Shown here one piece after another: positions 25,145 through 34,802 of a DNA stretch of 64,000 nucleotides (its first letter is position 1; each line of letters opens with the position of its first letter). Both the position numbers and the translations under genes were made by a program. Source of the stretch: Chromatium weissei (GTDB taxonomy: Bacteria > Pseudomonadota > Gammaproteobacteria > Chromatiales > Chromatiaceae); assembly GCF_016583765.1 (NCBI RefSeq), contig NZ_NRRR01000001.1:558001-622000 (forward strand). Direction: 5' to 3'. The notes under the pieces were generated by a model. The model was given only the letters and a program-made list of their open reading frames with translations. It was not told the origin of the DNA and did not search any database.

Positions 25145-28100
25145 GATGCGCAACCTCCTGAGACGTTTGAATCGCTGGTGGACGGCGTTGTTTTGCCGCG
25201 TGATTGTGCAGCGCCAGCCGGTAATCGGTCGGCATCACCTTGACGAATTGCGGCAGACAGGTTTCCCAGTCGGCAAGAATGCGCTGCGCCACTTCGGAAT
25301 TGGTGTAGTGCAAATGCTGTTCAATCAAGCGTTTCAGTCGCGCCGCATCATCAACGCCGTCAACGGACTTGCTTCCACTCACTTTTTCCAATTCCACCAT
25401 CGCCAAATTGCAGCGCGTTTTGAAGGTTCCTTCAGGATCAAACACATACGCGATGCCGCCGGACATGCCCGCTGCAAAATTGCGTCCGGTCGCACCGAGC
25501 ACCACCGCCACGCCGCCGGTCATGTATTCACAGCCGTGATCGCCGACACCTTCCACGACTGCCGTCGCGCCGGAATTGCGCACACAAAACCGCTCGCCAG
25601 CCACGCCCCGGAAAAAGCACTCGCCGCTGATTGCGCCGTATAAAACGGTGTTGCCGACGATGATGTTGTCTTCCGCTTTGCCAATCGCAGAATTGGCTGG
25701 CGGATAAATCACGATGCGCCCGCCAGACAGACCTTTGCCGACGTAATCGTTGCCCTCGCCTTCCAATTCGACCGTGACACCCCGCGCCAGCCACGCGCCC
25801 AACGATTGCCCCGCTGTTCCATTCGCTTTGATGTGAATCGTGTCATCCGGCAGTCCGGCGTGACCAAACCGCTCGGCGACGCGCCCCGACAGCAACGTGC
25901 CAAAAGTGCGGTTGTGATTGCGCACGGCGATGTCAATCCGCACCGGCTGGCGCTGTGCCAATGCTGGCGCAGCCTGTTGAATCAATTCGTGATCCAGCGC
26001 GTGTTCAATGCCGTGTTCCTGTCGCTCGCAATTGAAAATTGCCACATTCGCGCCAGCCGTCGGCTTGTGCAGCAGACGGGAGAAATCCAATCCTTGCGCT
26101 TTCCAGTGCGCAATCGCTCGCCGCATTTCCAACCGATCCGATTGCCCGACCATTTCATTGACGGTGCGGAAACCCAGCCGCGCCATCAGTCGCCGCACGT
26201 CTTCGGCGATGAAAAAGAAATAGTTGATGAGATGTTCCGGTTGCCCGGTGAAGCGTTTGCGCAATTCCGGGTCTTGTGTCGCCACGCCAACTGGACAGGT
26301 GTTGAGATGACATTTCCGCATCATCACGCAGCCTTGCACGATCAACGGCGCAGTCGCAAAACCAAACTCATCCGCGCCGAGCAGCGCACCAATCACGACA
26401 TCGCGGCCGGTGCGCATTCCACCGTCGACCTGCACCGCAATTCGCCCGCGCAAATTATTGAGCACCAGCGTTTGATGGGTTTCCGCCAAACCGATTTCCC
26501 ACGGCGAACCGGCGTGTTTAATCGAAGTCAGCGGACTCGCGCCGGTGCCGCCGTCATAACCGGAAATCGTCACATGATCGGCGTGGGCTTTGGATACGCC
26601 CGCTGCCACCGTGCCGACACCGATTTCCGACACCAATTTGACCGAAATGCGCGCCTGTGGATTGACGTTTTTGAGGTCGTGAATCAACTGCGCCAAATCT
26701 TCAATCGAATAAATATCGTGATGCGGCGGCGGTGAAATCAGCCCCACGCCCGGCGTTGAATGGCGCACTCGCGCAATCTGAACGCTGACTTTGTGACCGG
26801 GCAATTGCCCACCTTCGCCGGGTTTTGCGCCCTGCGCGATCTTGATCTGAATGTCGTCAGCGTTGACCAGATATTCCGTCGTTACGCCAAACCGCCCGGA
26901 AGCCACCTGTTTGATCGCCGAGCGTTCGGGATTGCGCGAGCCGTCCGGCAGCGGTGCGAATCGCTCCGGCTCCTCGCCACCTTCACCGGTGTTTGATTTG
27001 CCGCCGATGGCGTTCATGGCGCGCGCCAAATTGGCGTGAACTTCCGGTGAGATCGAACCGAATGACATCGCGCCGGTGGCGAACCGTTTGACGATTTCTT
27101 TTGCCGGTTCCACTTCATCGAGCGGAATCGGCTCGGCAGCAAATTTGAATTCCATCAACCCGCGCAACGTCAGCAGCCGCTCGGATTGTTCGTCAATCAG
27201 GCGCGAAAATTCGGAGAACGTGCTGGCGCTATTGGCACGAGTGGCGTGTTGCAGCGCGGCAATCGTTTCGGGCGTCCAAATGTGATCTTCACCGCGAATC
27301 CGATAGGCGTAATCACCGCCAACATCCAGATGTTGCTGATAAATCTGCTCGCCGCCGTAGCCCTGACCGTGCCAGCGCACTGCTTCCTGCGCCACTTCAG
27401 TCAAACCGATGCCTTCAACGGTGGTCGGTGTGCCAGTGAAATACTGTTTAAGGAAATCGCTGTTTAAGCCAATGGCATCAAAGATTTGCGCACCGCAATA
27501 CGATTGAAAAGTGGAAATGCCCATTTTGGACATGACTTTTTTCAGACCTTTGCCAACTGCTTTGATGTAGCGATATTGCGCTTCATGTTTCAATCCTTGT
27601 TGTGATGGATTGAGCGGTGCAACTGCATCAAGGCCATCCGACTCCTTCAGTATGGCTTGAATCGTGTCAAACGCGAGATACGGATTGATCGCCTCCGCGC
27701 CGTAGCCAGCGAGCGCAGCAAAATGATGCACTTCCAACGCCGCGCCAGTTTCAACCACCAGCCCAACGCTGGTGCGCAATCCTTGCCGAATCAAATGGTG
27801 ATGCACGGCGGAGGTCGCCAGCAGCGACGGAATCGGAATGTGATCGCGGTTGGTGTTGCGATCCGACAAAATCAAAATGTTGAATCCGTCACACACCGCC
27901 TGCTCTGCCGTCTGACACAACCGCGCCAGCGCCGGAGCCATGCCATCTGCGCCGTCCACTGCCGGATACACCATCGGCAGCGTTTGGGTGCGAAACGCAG
28001 CGGCGGAGTTGTCTTCAATGTGGCGAACGCGCTCCAAATCCTCATTGGTCAACACCGGCTGATTGACTTCTAACCGCCAATGTTTACCGGCTTCGTTGAT

Positions 28101-29756
28101 GCCGAGCAGATTCGGACGCGGCCCAATCAGCGACACCAGCGACATCACCAATTCCTCACGAATCGGATCAATCGGCGGATTGGTGACCTGCGCAAAGTTC
28201 TGTTGAAAATAGCTCGATAAATGTTTGGCGCGACGCGACAGCACCGACGGCGGATTGTCCGCACCCATCGAACCAACCGCTTCCTCGCCGTTCAACATCA
28301 TCGGCTGCAACAGAAATTTAATATCTTCCTGTGTATAACCAAAGGCTTGCTGCGCACAAAGCAGCGTGTCGGCATCGGGAGCCATCGGCGCGACATCGGT
28401 CGGCAATTCATCCAGATGAATCTGGGTTTTCGCCAGCCATTCGCCATACGGTTTGGCTGCCGCGAGCGTGGCTTTGATTTCGGCGTCATCGATGATGCGA
28501 CCCTGCTCCAAATCAATCAGGAACATCTTGCCGGGCTGCAAGCGCCATTTTTTAACAATGCGCTCCTCGGCGATGTCCAACACGCCCATTTCCGACGCCA
28601 TGATGACCATGTCGTCATTGGTGACGAGATACCGCGCTGGCCGCAGCCCGTTGCGATCCAGCGTCGCGCCGATCTGCCGTCCGTCGGTGAACGCCAGCGC
28701 TGCCGGTCCATCCCACGGCTCCATCAACGCGGCGTGATATTCATAAAACGCTCGGCGCTCGGCATCCATCAAAGCGTTGCCCGACCAGGCTTCTGGCACC
28801 AGCAACATCATCGCGTGGGCGAGCGAATAACCGCCCATCACCAGCAATTCCAAAGCGTTATCTAAACAGGCGGAATCGGATTGCCCTTCGGGAATCAGCG
28901 GCCAAATGCTGTCCAATTCCGCGCCGAGCAGCTCGGAGCGCATCGTGTGGCGACGCGCCGCCATCCAATTGACGTTGCCGCGCAGGGTGTTGATTTCGCC
29001 GTTGTGGCAGAGCATCCGAAACGGCTGCGCCAGATTCCACGTCGGAAAGGTGTTGGTGGAAAAGCGTTGATGCACCAGCGCCAGCGCGGAGGTGAATTGC
29101 GCGTCACTGAGATCGCGGTAATAACGCCCGACCTGATGCGCCAGCAACATGCCTTTGTAATTGACGGTGCGCGAGGACAGCGAGACGACGTAATACGCAC
29201 TTTGATTCGCGCCCGCTTCACGAATTTCGTTATCCATTCGTTTGCGAATCACAAACAGCTTGCGTTCAAACGCGGCTTGATCGGCGCAATTGTCGCCTTT
29301 TGCCACAAACACCTGCCGCACGACCGGCTCCGATGGCAACACGCTGTAGCCGAGATCGCTGTTGTCCACCGGCACATCGCGCCAGCCGAGAACGGTTTGC
29401 CCGCCTTCCTGCAAGCGCCGCGTGACGATGTCCTCCATCCGCTGCCGAGCTGGCGCGTCTTGCGGCAGAAACACCATGCCAATGCCGTAATCGCCGACGG
29501 GCGGAAGCTCGAACGTCAACACGGCACGAAAAAAGGCATCGGGAATCTGCACCAAAATTCCTGCGCCATCGCCCGCTTTGGGATCTGCGCCGACTGCGCC
29601 GCGATGATGCAACCGTTCGAGAAGTTCTAGCCCTTGCCGAACGATGGCGTGGCTTTTGACATTTTTGATATTGCAGACAAAACCGACACCGCAAGCGTCG
29701 TGTTCATTTGCTGGGTCATAAAGACCTTGAGCGGAAGGAAAAGCACGAAGGTGCAT
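25137..29756 (-). CDS. gltB: Glutamate synthase large subunit
   Basis: GltB uses glutamine and 2-oxoglutarate to make glutamate, the main route for assimilating ammonium from nitrogen fixation. The 1539-residue length is normal. A short propeptide precedes Cys22 (ACGVGF), the N-terminal nucleophile of the glutaminase domain. The FMN/synthase domain lies in the middle ([23 protein letters not shown] about 1030), the [3Fe-4S] ligands are in [15 protein letters not shown], and a C-terminal beta-helix follows. An oddity lies in a variable linker, where the residues [12 protein letters not shown] (about 712-723) are encoded by DNA that closely matches the CRISPR repeat (27587-27623). The conserved [10 protein letters not shown] segment starts just after it. 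It forms an operon with gltD. Confidence 0.98.
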   Translation of the reverse strand: MHLRAFPSAQGLYDPANEHDACGVGFVCNIKNVKSHAIVRQGLELLERLHHRGAVGADPKAGDGAGILVQIPDAFFRAVLTFELPPVGDYGIGMVFLPQDAPARQRMEDIVTRRLQEGGQTVLGWRDVPVDNSDLGYSVLPSEPVVRQVFVAKGDNCADQAAFERKLFVIRKRMDNEIREAGANQSAYYVVSLSSRTVNYKGMLLAHQVGRYYRDLSDAQFTSALALVHQRFSTNTFPTWNLAQPFRMLCHNGEINTLRGNVNWMAARRHTMRSELLGAELDSIWPLIPEGQSDSACLDNALELLVMGGYSLAHAMMLLVPEAWSGNALMDAERRAFYEYHAALMEPWDGPAALAFTDGRQIGATLDRNGLRPARYLVTNDDMVIMASEMGVLDIAEERIVKKWRLQPGKMFLIDLEQGRIIDDAEIKATLAAAKPYGEWLAKTQIHLDELPTDVAPMAPDADTLLCAQQAFGYTQEDIKFLLQPMMLNGEEAVGSMGADNPPSVLSRRAKHLSSYFQQNFAQVTNPPIDPIREELVMSLVSLIGPRPNLLGINEAGKHWRLEVNQPVLTNEDLERVRHIEDNSAAAFRTQTLPMVYPAVDGADGMAPALARLCQTAEQAVCDGFNILILSDRNTNRDHIPIPSLLATSAVHHHLIRQGLRTSVGLVVETGAALEVHHFAALAGYGAEAINPYLAFDTIQAILKESDGLDAVAPLNPSQQGLKHEAQYRYIKAVGKGLKKVMSKMGISTFQSYCGAQIFDAIGLNSDFLKQYFTGTPTTVEGIGLTEVAQEAVRWHGQGYGGEQIYQQHLDVGGDYAYRIRGEDHIWTPETIAALQHATRANSASTFSEFSRLIDEQSERLLTLRGLMEFKFAAEPIPLDEVEPAKEIVKRFATGAMSFGSISPEVHANLARAMNAIGGKSNTGEGGEEPERFAPLPDGSRNPERSAIKQVASGRFGVTTEYLVNADDIQIKIAQGAKPGEGGQLPGHKVSVQIARVRHSTPGVGLISPPPHHDIYSIEDLAQLIHDLKNVNPQARISVKLVSEIGVGTVAAGVSKAHADHVTISGYDGGTGASPLTSIKHAGSPWEIGLAETHQTLVLNNLRGRIAVQVDGGMRTGRDVVIGALLGADEFGFATAPLIVQGCVMMRKCHLNTCPVGVATQDPELRKRFTGQPEHLINYFFFIAEDVRRLMARLGFRTVNEMVGQSDRLEMRRAIAHWKAQGLDFSRLLHKPTAGANVAIFNCERQEHGIEHALDHELIQQAAPALAQRQPVRIDIAVRNHNRTFGTLLSGRVAERFGHAGLPDDTIHIKANGTAGQSLGAWLARGVTVELEGEGNDYVGKGLSGGRIVIYPPANSAIGKAEDNIIVGNTVLYGAISGECFFRGVAGERFCVRNSGATAVVEGVGDHGCEYMTGGVAVVLGATGRNFAAGMSGGIAYVFDPEGTFKTRCNLAMVELEKVSGSKSVDGVDDAARLKRLIEQHLHYTNSEVAQRILADWETCLPQFVKVMPTDYRLALHNHAAKQRRPPAIQTSQEVAHHG
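27587..27623 (-). repeat. CRISPR-repeat-like sequence inside gltB
   Basis: Read on the gltB coding strand, these 37 nt begin GTTGCA and end ACAACAAGGATTGAAAC, the last 17 bases being identical to the CRISPR repeat. Ungapped identity over the full 37 nt is 30/37, and 8 of 12 codons are identical in the same phase. It contains a perfect 6-bp stem (CAATCC/GGATTG, 10-nt loop), where the array repeat can form only four contiguous pairs. It is a single copy with no flanking second repeat, about 11 kb from the array and in opposite genomic orientation. Confidence 0.85.
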
Positions 29757-29976
29757 CTCTGACCTCGTTGGGACTTGAATGGGTGGGTGAAAAGCGATTT
29801 AAGACAAGCGAATCGCCTGATTTGCAATCATAACCGCTAGGCAAAGGGCGTACCACAAAGACAGCTTGAAGCGCGAGGTCATCTCGCTGCGGTAAAAGTG
29901 ACAGCGTTAAATACACGCACCACTTTTACGATGATTAGCGAATAACTATTTCAATCATAAAATGAAGGAATCCACC

Positions 29977-30444
29977 ATGACTGAATTAAGCAGTTTATAC
30001 GATACCGATTACAGCGCATGGACACTGCAAACAGCGGAGTTAATTCGCGCCGGACGCTTTGCTGAACTGGATATTGAACATTTATTGGTGGAACTCAGTG
30101 ATATGAGCAAAAGCGAACGCCGTGAATTACATCATCGTTTGTTAGTGTTACTCTCTCATTTATTAAAATGGGAATATCAATATCAAACGTTGTCTGAACG
30201 CTGGCGCGAATTCAAAGGTGACAGTTGGCAACGCACCATTATTGAACAACGCAAACGGATTGCAGTGTTATTACGTCAAGCACCCGGCTTAAAATCTGTT
30301 GTGAATGAAGTGATTGCTGAGGCTTATCCCGACGCAGTTGATTTAGCGAGTGATGAAACACAGTTATCCATTGCAACATTTCCAACGGCATGTCCTTATA
30401 GTTTTGAGCAATTGCTGGATAAAACGTTTTATCCGCAGCAGTAA
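29977..30444 (+). CDS. DUF29 family protein
   Basis: A 155-residue soluble helical protein of the DUF29 family, recognised from the LYDTDYSAWTLQTAELIRAGRFAELDIEHLLVEL start and the LLVLLSHLLKWEYQ and RERIxxLL-like stretches. Function is unknown; such genes are often multicopy in cyanobacteria and some proteobacteria. Start chosen at ATG 29977, with AAGGA seven bases upstream; an earlier ATG at 29962 lacks a site. It diverges from gltB and has no partner gene. Base composition is more AT-rich than the flanking housekeeping genes, so acquisition by transfer is possible. Confidence 0.85.
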   Translation: MTELSSLYDTDYSAWTLQTAELIRAGRFAELDIEHLLVELSDMSKSERRELHHRLLVLLSHLLKWEYQYQTLSERWREFKGDSWQRTIIEQRKRIAVLLRQAPGLKSVVNEVIAEAYPDAVDLASDETQLSIATFPTACPYSFEQLLDKTFYPQQ

Positions 30445-30482
30445 TCTGTTATATCGGCATCACCACCAACCTTGGAGAACGA

Positions 30483-30715
30483 ATGACAATGCTTAATCGT
30501 ATTCGATCTGTTCACACACTGGCACATCGGGCGGGTGTTGCCGCTCTGCTGCTAATTCTTCAAGTTACTTAGGCTGTCCGTCTTAACGATACGGGCATTA
30601 CTACTTGCTTGAACGACACAGCAAAATGGTTTGCCGTTTTCAGTCGCTAGTTTTCCGCGCCAAGATTCTTGAGTGTTAGCGCGATATTCAGTCGATACTC
30701 TAAAGTTAAACCGAA
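30483..30715 (+). pseudogene. Decayed DUF1566-like secreted protein gene
   Basis: An ATG at 30483 with a nearby GGAG opens a signal-peptide-like stretch (MTMLNRIRS, then a hydrophobic AGVAALLLIL core), stopped by TAG at 30570. The same frame continues with RLNDTGITTCLNDTAKW, which resembles the start of the mature part of DUF1566 (Lcl-like) secreted proteins. It then meets another stop, and a FPRQD piece follows in another frame. I read this as a remnant with nonsense and frameshift mutations. The rest of the gap (30716-30943) holds only AT-rich DNA, presumably the promoter of the next gene. Confidence 0.4.
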
Positions 30716-30943
30716 AGTAGTCCCATTAAATCGAAACAGGATACTTATAAAATTTTAGCTCGTCGTTTCTGAAAAAAGATCAGTGATAGTCTATAGTCTA
30801 GTTTTGTCTCACTGCAAAACATGACTATATGAGATGCTACATCGATAGGAGTCGCTTAACTTAAAAATAAAATTTCTGTGTAACAAAAAATGCCGTTTTT
30901 TGGTTGATCGGTTTTTTCTTAAAAATGGGTGAGGAGAGCAAAG

Positions 30944-33900
30944 ATGCTAAGAAAGCGAATTACCTTTTTATTTCACAATAGTCTGAACAAATTTCTGCAT
31001 TTGTCACTGTGGCTATGCCTTGTCAATATGGGCGTTTTTAGTACAAATCACGCGGTCAGTGCTTGTGAATCTAATCAAAATACTCCTTGTATTTCTGAGG
31101 ATGACATTGCAATGCAAAATGCTGAACGGCGGTTAAAAGATATCAACACTGCAAACTCTGCTACAGAACAGCGGGATTCTCAGCATTCAGAACAAAGAAA
31201 AACATTGTCTTTAGAAGCTGAACAAGGCTTGTTATTGTTTAGTCAGATGCTAACTAGTGGTTTAGTACACACACAAGAAAGCATTCGCGCAATACAAGCG
31301 CAAAGCACCGCACAAGATTTTGTGTTAGTACCTTACTGGGGGTACGACTGGTCTTGGGGTAGTTATGATTCTTTTGATATTGTTGTTGCAATGAGTGACT
31401 CTTCTGATTACGCCTTAGTTGGAATTTCTCCAACTTACGGAGCTCCTTTCATATGTGGTCCTGCGTTTGAGGTAATACAGAATGGCATTATATATAATGA
31501 CATTAAATTAGAAACCGAAGAAGGAGTTAGCCAGTGTGGCAATATTTATGAAGACAGCGCCTTTGGGTTAAAAACATGGTCTTCGACACTAAAACCCGAC
31601 TGGCGTAAAACATTTACCTTAGTGTTTTATGGAGTATGGGACACTTACAGTATCAATGTACCTGCGTCAGTCAATAAATATAAACTAACAGTCAATATCG
31701 GTGGTTCAGGTTCGGCAGTATTGACTGGCGCATTAAATACTAGTTGTTCTAGTGGATGCTCGTATGATTTGGATGCTGATTCAAAAGTTACTTTAACTGT
31801 TCAACCAAGTGCAAGTACCGTTTTTACAGGATGGAGTGGAGCTTGTAGTGGAACTGCAACTAGCTGCACCGTGACGATGACTAATGCTCAAGCCGTCACC
31901 GCTAACTTTTCAGCTACGCCGTCTACCTACGCATTAGCGATTACAAGAACTGGTCTTGGTACAATTAAAACTGTTGACAGTCGCGGTAACACGATAATTT
32001 GTGGTGGTGGTACTGATACGCTGATCTTTGGTAGTGGCAGTGTTATTACTCTCACTGCCACCCCTGCAGATGGTTACGTCTTTACTGGATGGGGAGGCGG
32101 TAGTTGTTTTGGCACTGACATCTGCACATTAACCGTGAACTCTGCAAAAACTATTGTCGCAAATTTTGGATTAACAAATTACGCGCTCTCAATTAATAAA
32201 GTGGGCAATGGTTTAATTACCAGCAGTGATGGCACTATCAACTGCAGTTCCAACTGCACCGGCAATTTCAATGGCGGCACAACAGTTAATTTGAGTGCCA
32301 CTGCCACTGATAGCAGCTACAAATTTAGCAATTGGAGTGGCGCGTGTTCTGGTGAAAGTAGCAGTTGTTCCATTCTCATGGATGCGAATAAAAACACAAC
32401 GGGCATCTTCACTTTAGTTCCAACATACACCATTAACGCAACAGCAAATCCATCAATTGGTGGCAGTGTTTATTGCAGCGCAAATTCAGTTGCTTCTGGC
32501 GGTTCTAGCAGTTGCACAGCGACACCAAATTCCGGTTACACATTCACTGGTTTTAGTGGCGATTGCTATGGCACAAGTTGCAGTTTGAATAACGTCACCA
32601 GCAATAAAACGGTCACGGCTAATTTCACAGCAATGACTTATTCAATTAACGCAACAGCAAATCCATCAATTGGTGGCAGTGTTTATTGCAGCGCAAATTC
32701 AGTTGCTTCTGGCGGTTCTAGCAGTTGCACAGCGACACCAAATTCCGGTTATACATTCACTGGTTTTAGTGGCGATTGTTATGGCACAAGTTGCAGTTTG
32801 AATAACGTCACCAGCAACAAAACGGTCACGGCTAATTTCACAGCAATGACTTATTCAATTAACGCAACAGCAAATCCATCAATTGGTGGCAGTGTTTATT
32901 GCAGCGCAAATTCAGTTGCTTCTGGCGGCTCCAGTAATTGCACCGCGACACCAAATTCTGGTTATACATTTACTGGTTTTAGTGGCGATTGCTATGGCAC
33001 AAGTTGCAGTTTGAATAACGTCACCAGCAATAAAACGGTCACGGCTAATTTCACAGCAATGACTTATTCAATTAACGCAACAGCAAATCCATCAATTGGT
33101 GGCAGTGTTTATTGCAGCGCAAATTCAGTTGCTTCTGGCGGTTCTAGCAGTTGCACAGCGACACCAAATTCCGGTTATACATTCACTGGTTTTAGTGGCG
33201 ATTGTTATGGCACAAGTTGCAGTTTGAATAACGTCACCAGCAACAAAACGGTCACGGCTAATTTCACAGCAATGACTTATTCAATTAACGCAACAGCAAA
33301 TCCATCAATTGGTGGCAGTGTTTATTGCAGCGCAAATTCAGTTGCTTCTGGCGGCTCCAGTAATTGCACCGCGACACCAAATTCTGGTTATACATTTACT
33401 GGTTTTAGTGGCGATTGCTATGGCACAAGTTGCAGTTTGAATAACGTCACCAGCAATAAAACGGTCACTGCCAACTTCAAACTAGTAGAAAATTATACGC
33501 TTAACATCACTAAAAAAGGCACAGGGACAGGCATAATCACCAGTACAGATAGCAAAATTGATTGTGGTACGGATTGTAATGAGAACTATACCACTATTAA
33601 ATCGGTGATATTAAAAGCAGTAGCTGATGTTGGTTCGACATTCACCGGTTGGAGTGGCGCTTGTACTGGTAGTAGCACCTGCACTATTAGCATGAATGCC
33701 ACACAAAACGTCACCGCAACCTTTACTGCAACTGCAGTTGATTTGGCAATTACGAATATGGTGATTATGCCGAATACTCCAATTGCAAATGGTCTTTTTG
33801 ATATTGCCATTACAGTAAAGAACTTTTCCAAAAAAGCATTGGATGCTGGCAGCTTAACAATTTGGAAAAGTCAGTCAACAACAGGCACTTGTGGTGCATT

Positions 33901-34081
33901 AGGCAATGCACGTACAAAGGTTGGTTATTTGGATGCAGGAAAGAGTCGCACTTTAACAGCACAGCTTCGAGTGCTTGACATAGGGACTTATACTGCACGA
34001 GCGTTTATTGATAGCACCTGTATTACAGCAGAAACTAATGAAACGGATAACCAAATGACCAAAACCTACACGGTGAAATAA
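30944..34081 (+). CDS. Large secreted protein with InlB-type B-repeats and CARDB domain
   Basis: A 1045-residue exported protein. A long signal region (about 1-41) ends in AVSAC, a possible lipobox, so it may be a lipoprotein. A unique domain (about 42-235) follows. Then come nine B-repeat-like modules, each with the TFTGWSGACSG...C/TVTANF pattern (divergent InlB B-repeat class) and pairs of cysteines. Modules 4-8 are near-identical 71-residue copies. The C-terminal about 110 residues match a CARDB-type beta-sandwich (DLAITNMVIMP...TNETDNQM). It is probably a surface adhesin or matrix protein. ATG 30944 is chosen with AGGAG seven bases upstream. A terminator follows. Base composition is AT-richer than the dcw genes. 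Confidence 0.85.
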   Translation: MLRKRITFLFHNSLNKFLHLSLWLCLVNMGVFSTNHAVSACESNQNTPCISEDDIAMQNAERRLKDINTANSATEQRDSQHSEQRKTLSLEAEQGLLLFSQMLTSGLVHTQESIRAIQAQSTAQDFVLVPYWGYDWSWGSYDSFDIVVAMSDSSDYALVGISPTYGAPFICGPAFEVIQNGIIYNDIKLETEEGVSQCGNIYEDSAFGLKTWSSTLKPDWRKTFTLVFYGVWDTYSINVPASVNKYKLTVNIGGSGSAVLTGALNTSCSSGCSYDLDADSKVTLTVQPSASTVFTGWSGACSGTATSCTVTMTNAQAVTANFSATPSTYALAITRTGLGTIKTVDSRGNTIICGGGTDTLIFGSGSVITLTATPADGYVFTGWGGGSCFGTDICTLTVNSAKTIVANFGLTNYALSINKVGNGLITSSDGTINCSSNCTGNFNGGTTVNLSATATDSSYKFSNWSGACSGESSSCSILMDANKNTTGIFTLVPTYTINATANPSIGGSVYCSANSVASGGSSSCTATPNSGYTFTGFSGDCYGTSCSLNNVTSNKTVTANFTAMTYSINATANPSIGGSVYCSANSVASGGSSSCTATPNSGYTFTGFSGDCYGTSCSLNNVTSNKTVTANFTAMTYSINATANPSIGGSVYCSANSVASGGSSNCTATPNSGYTFTGFSGDCYGTSCSLNNVTSNKTVTANFTAMTYSINATANPSIGGSVYCSANSVASGGSSSCTATPNSGYTFTGFSGDCYGTSCSLNNVTSNKTVTANFTAMTYSINATANPSIGGSVYCSANSVASGGSSNCTATPNSGYTFTGFSGDCYGTSCSLNNVTSNKTVTANFKLVENYTLNITKKGTGTGIITSTDSKIDCGTDCNENYTTIKSVILKAVADVGSTFTGWSGACTGSSTCTISMNATQNVTATFTATAVDLAITNMVIMPNTPIANGLFDIAITVKNFSKKALDAGSLTIWKSQSTTGTCGALGNARTKVGYLDAGKSRTLTAQLRVLDIGTYTARAFIDSTCITAETNETDNQMTKTYTVK
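32432..33496 (+). repeat. Five tandem 213-bp repeats in the B-repeat gene
   Basis: Units begin at 32432, 32645, 32858, 33071 and 33284. Unit 4 is identical to unit 2, and unit 5 is identical to unit 3 until its last about 30 bp, while units 2 and 3 differ at several silent and some coding sites. A 426-bp two-unit block was therefore duplicated recently. The arrangement is prone to copy-number change. Confidence 0.95.
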
Positions 34082-34107
34082 CTGCTGTTGTGAACGTCGT
34101 TTAATTT

Positions 34108-34140
34108 AGCCCTCTGTTTTTATTAAAGAGGGCTTTTTAT
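34108..34140 (+). terminator. Intrinsic terminator of the B-repeat protein gene
   Basis: Stem AGCCCTCT (34108-34115) with AGAGGGCT (34127-34134), 11-nt loop, followed by TTTTT. Confidence 0.88.
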
Positions 34141-34156
34141 CTTGAGGAATATCGTG

Positions 34157-34726
34157 ATGTCAATTCCAGACGCTACACTCTTAATTACATCTGACGAGTA
34201 TCTAACTGGCGAACAAATCAGTTCAATTCGTCATGAATATATTGCTGGACAAGTGTTTGCGATGGCTGGTGCAAGTGAAAAGCACAATCGGATTGCAGGC
34301 AACGTGTTTTTTCATTTGCGCGCTGCAACGCGTGGAACGCGCTGCGGCGTGTTTATGGGTGATATGAAGGTGCATATTGCCACACATCAGATTTTTTATT
34401 ACCCCGATGTGGTATTGACTTGTGATGTTGACGACCGCGAACCATTTTATAAAACCGCACCTTGTTTCATTGCCGAAGTGTTATCACCATCAACAGAATT
34501 AACGGATCGTCGGGAAAAACTGGCGAATTATCGAATGCTGCCGTCATTGCGTTATTATTTATTGATTGCTCAAGAGCAACGAATGGTTGAACTGTATCAA
34601 CGCAATGATGCTGGTCAATGGCTTTATTCTTGTTATGAAGATACCGGAGAACTGCAATTCAATTGTCCGCCATTACAATTGCAATTGACATTAGCAGATT
34701 TATATGAAGATGTTGTATTGCCCTAG
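34157..34726 (+). CDS. Uma2 family (DUF820) putative endonuclease
   Basis: A 189-residue protein of the Uma2/DUF820 family, which has a PD-(D/E)XK nuclease fold. The core motifs are visible: RHEYIAGQVFAMAGAS, then YYPDVVLTC (the catalytic Asp), then CFIAEVLSPSTELTDRREKLANYR (the ExK-like element). Such proteins are abundant in cyanobacteria and in some filamentous or large bacteria; their substrate is unknown. ATG 34157 follows GAGG by nine bases; an in-frame TTG at 34142 falls in the preceding terminator's tail. It stands alone between two terminators. Confidence 0.88.
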   Translation: MSIPDATLLITSDEYLTGEQISSIRHEYIAGQVFAMAGASEKHNRIAGNVFFHLRAATRGTRCGVFMGDMKVHIATHQIFYYPDVVLTCDVDDREPFYKTAPCFIAEVLSPSTELTDRREKLANYRMLPSLRYYLLIAQEQRMVELYQRNDAGQWLYSCYEDTGELQFNCPPLQLQLTLADLYEDVVLP

Positions 34727-34751
34727 ACAACAGGCTGTAACATTTAACCAT

Positions 34752-34786
34752 AAAAAAGCCTCGCCTAAATAGACGAGGCTTTTTTA
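34752..34786. terminator. Bidirectional terminator between Uma2 gene and htpG
   Basis: An A-run, stem AAGCCTCG (34756-34763) with CGAGGCTT (34774-34781), 10-nt loop, then a T-run. It serves both convergent genes. Confidence 0.9.
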
Positions 34787-34802
34787 ATACTAGAACATCG
34801 CG

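Noticed and set aside
25806..26735. A 309-residue open frame on the plus strand opposite gltB
   Set aside because: Antisense shadow of a conserved housekeeping gene; the composition is Arg/His/Gln-rich with no recognisable domain.
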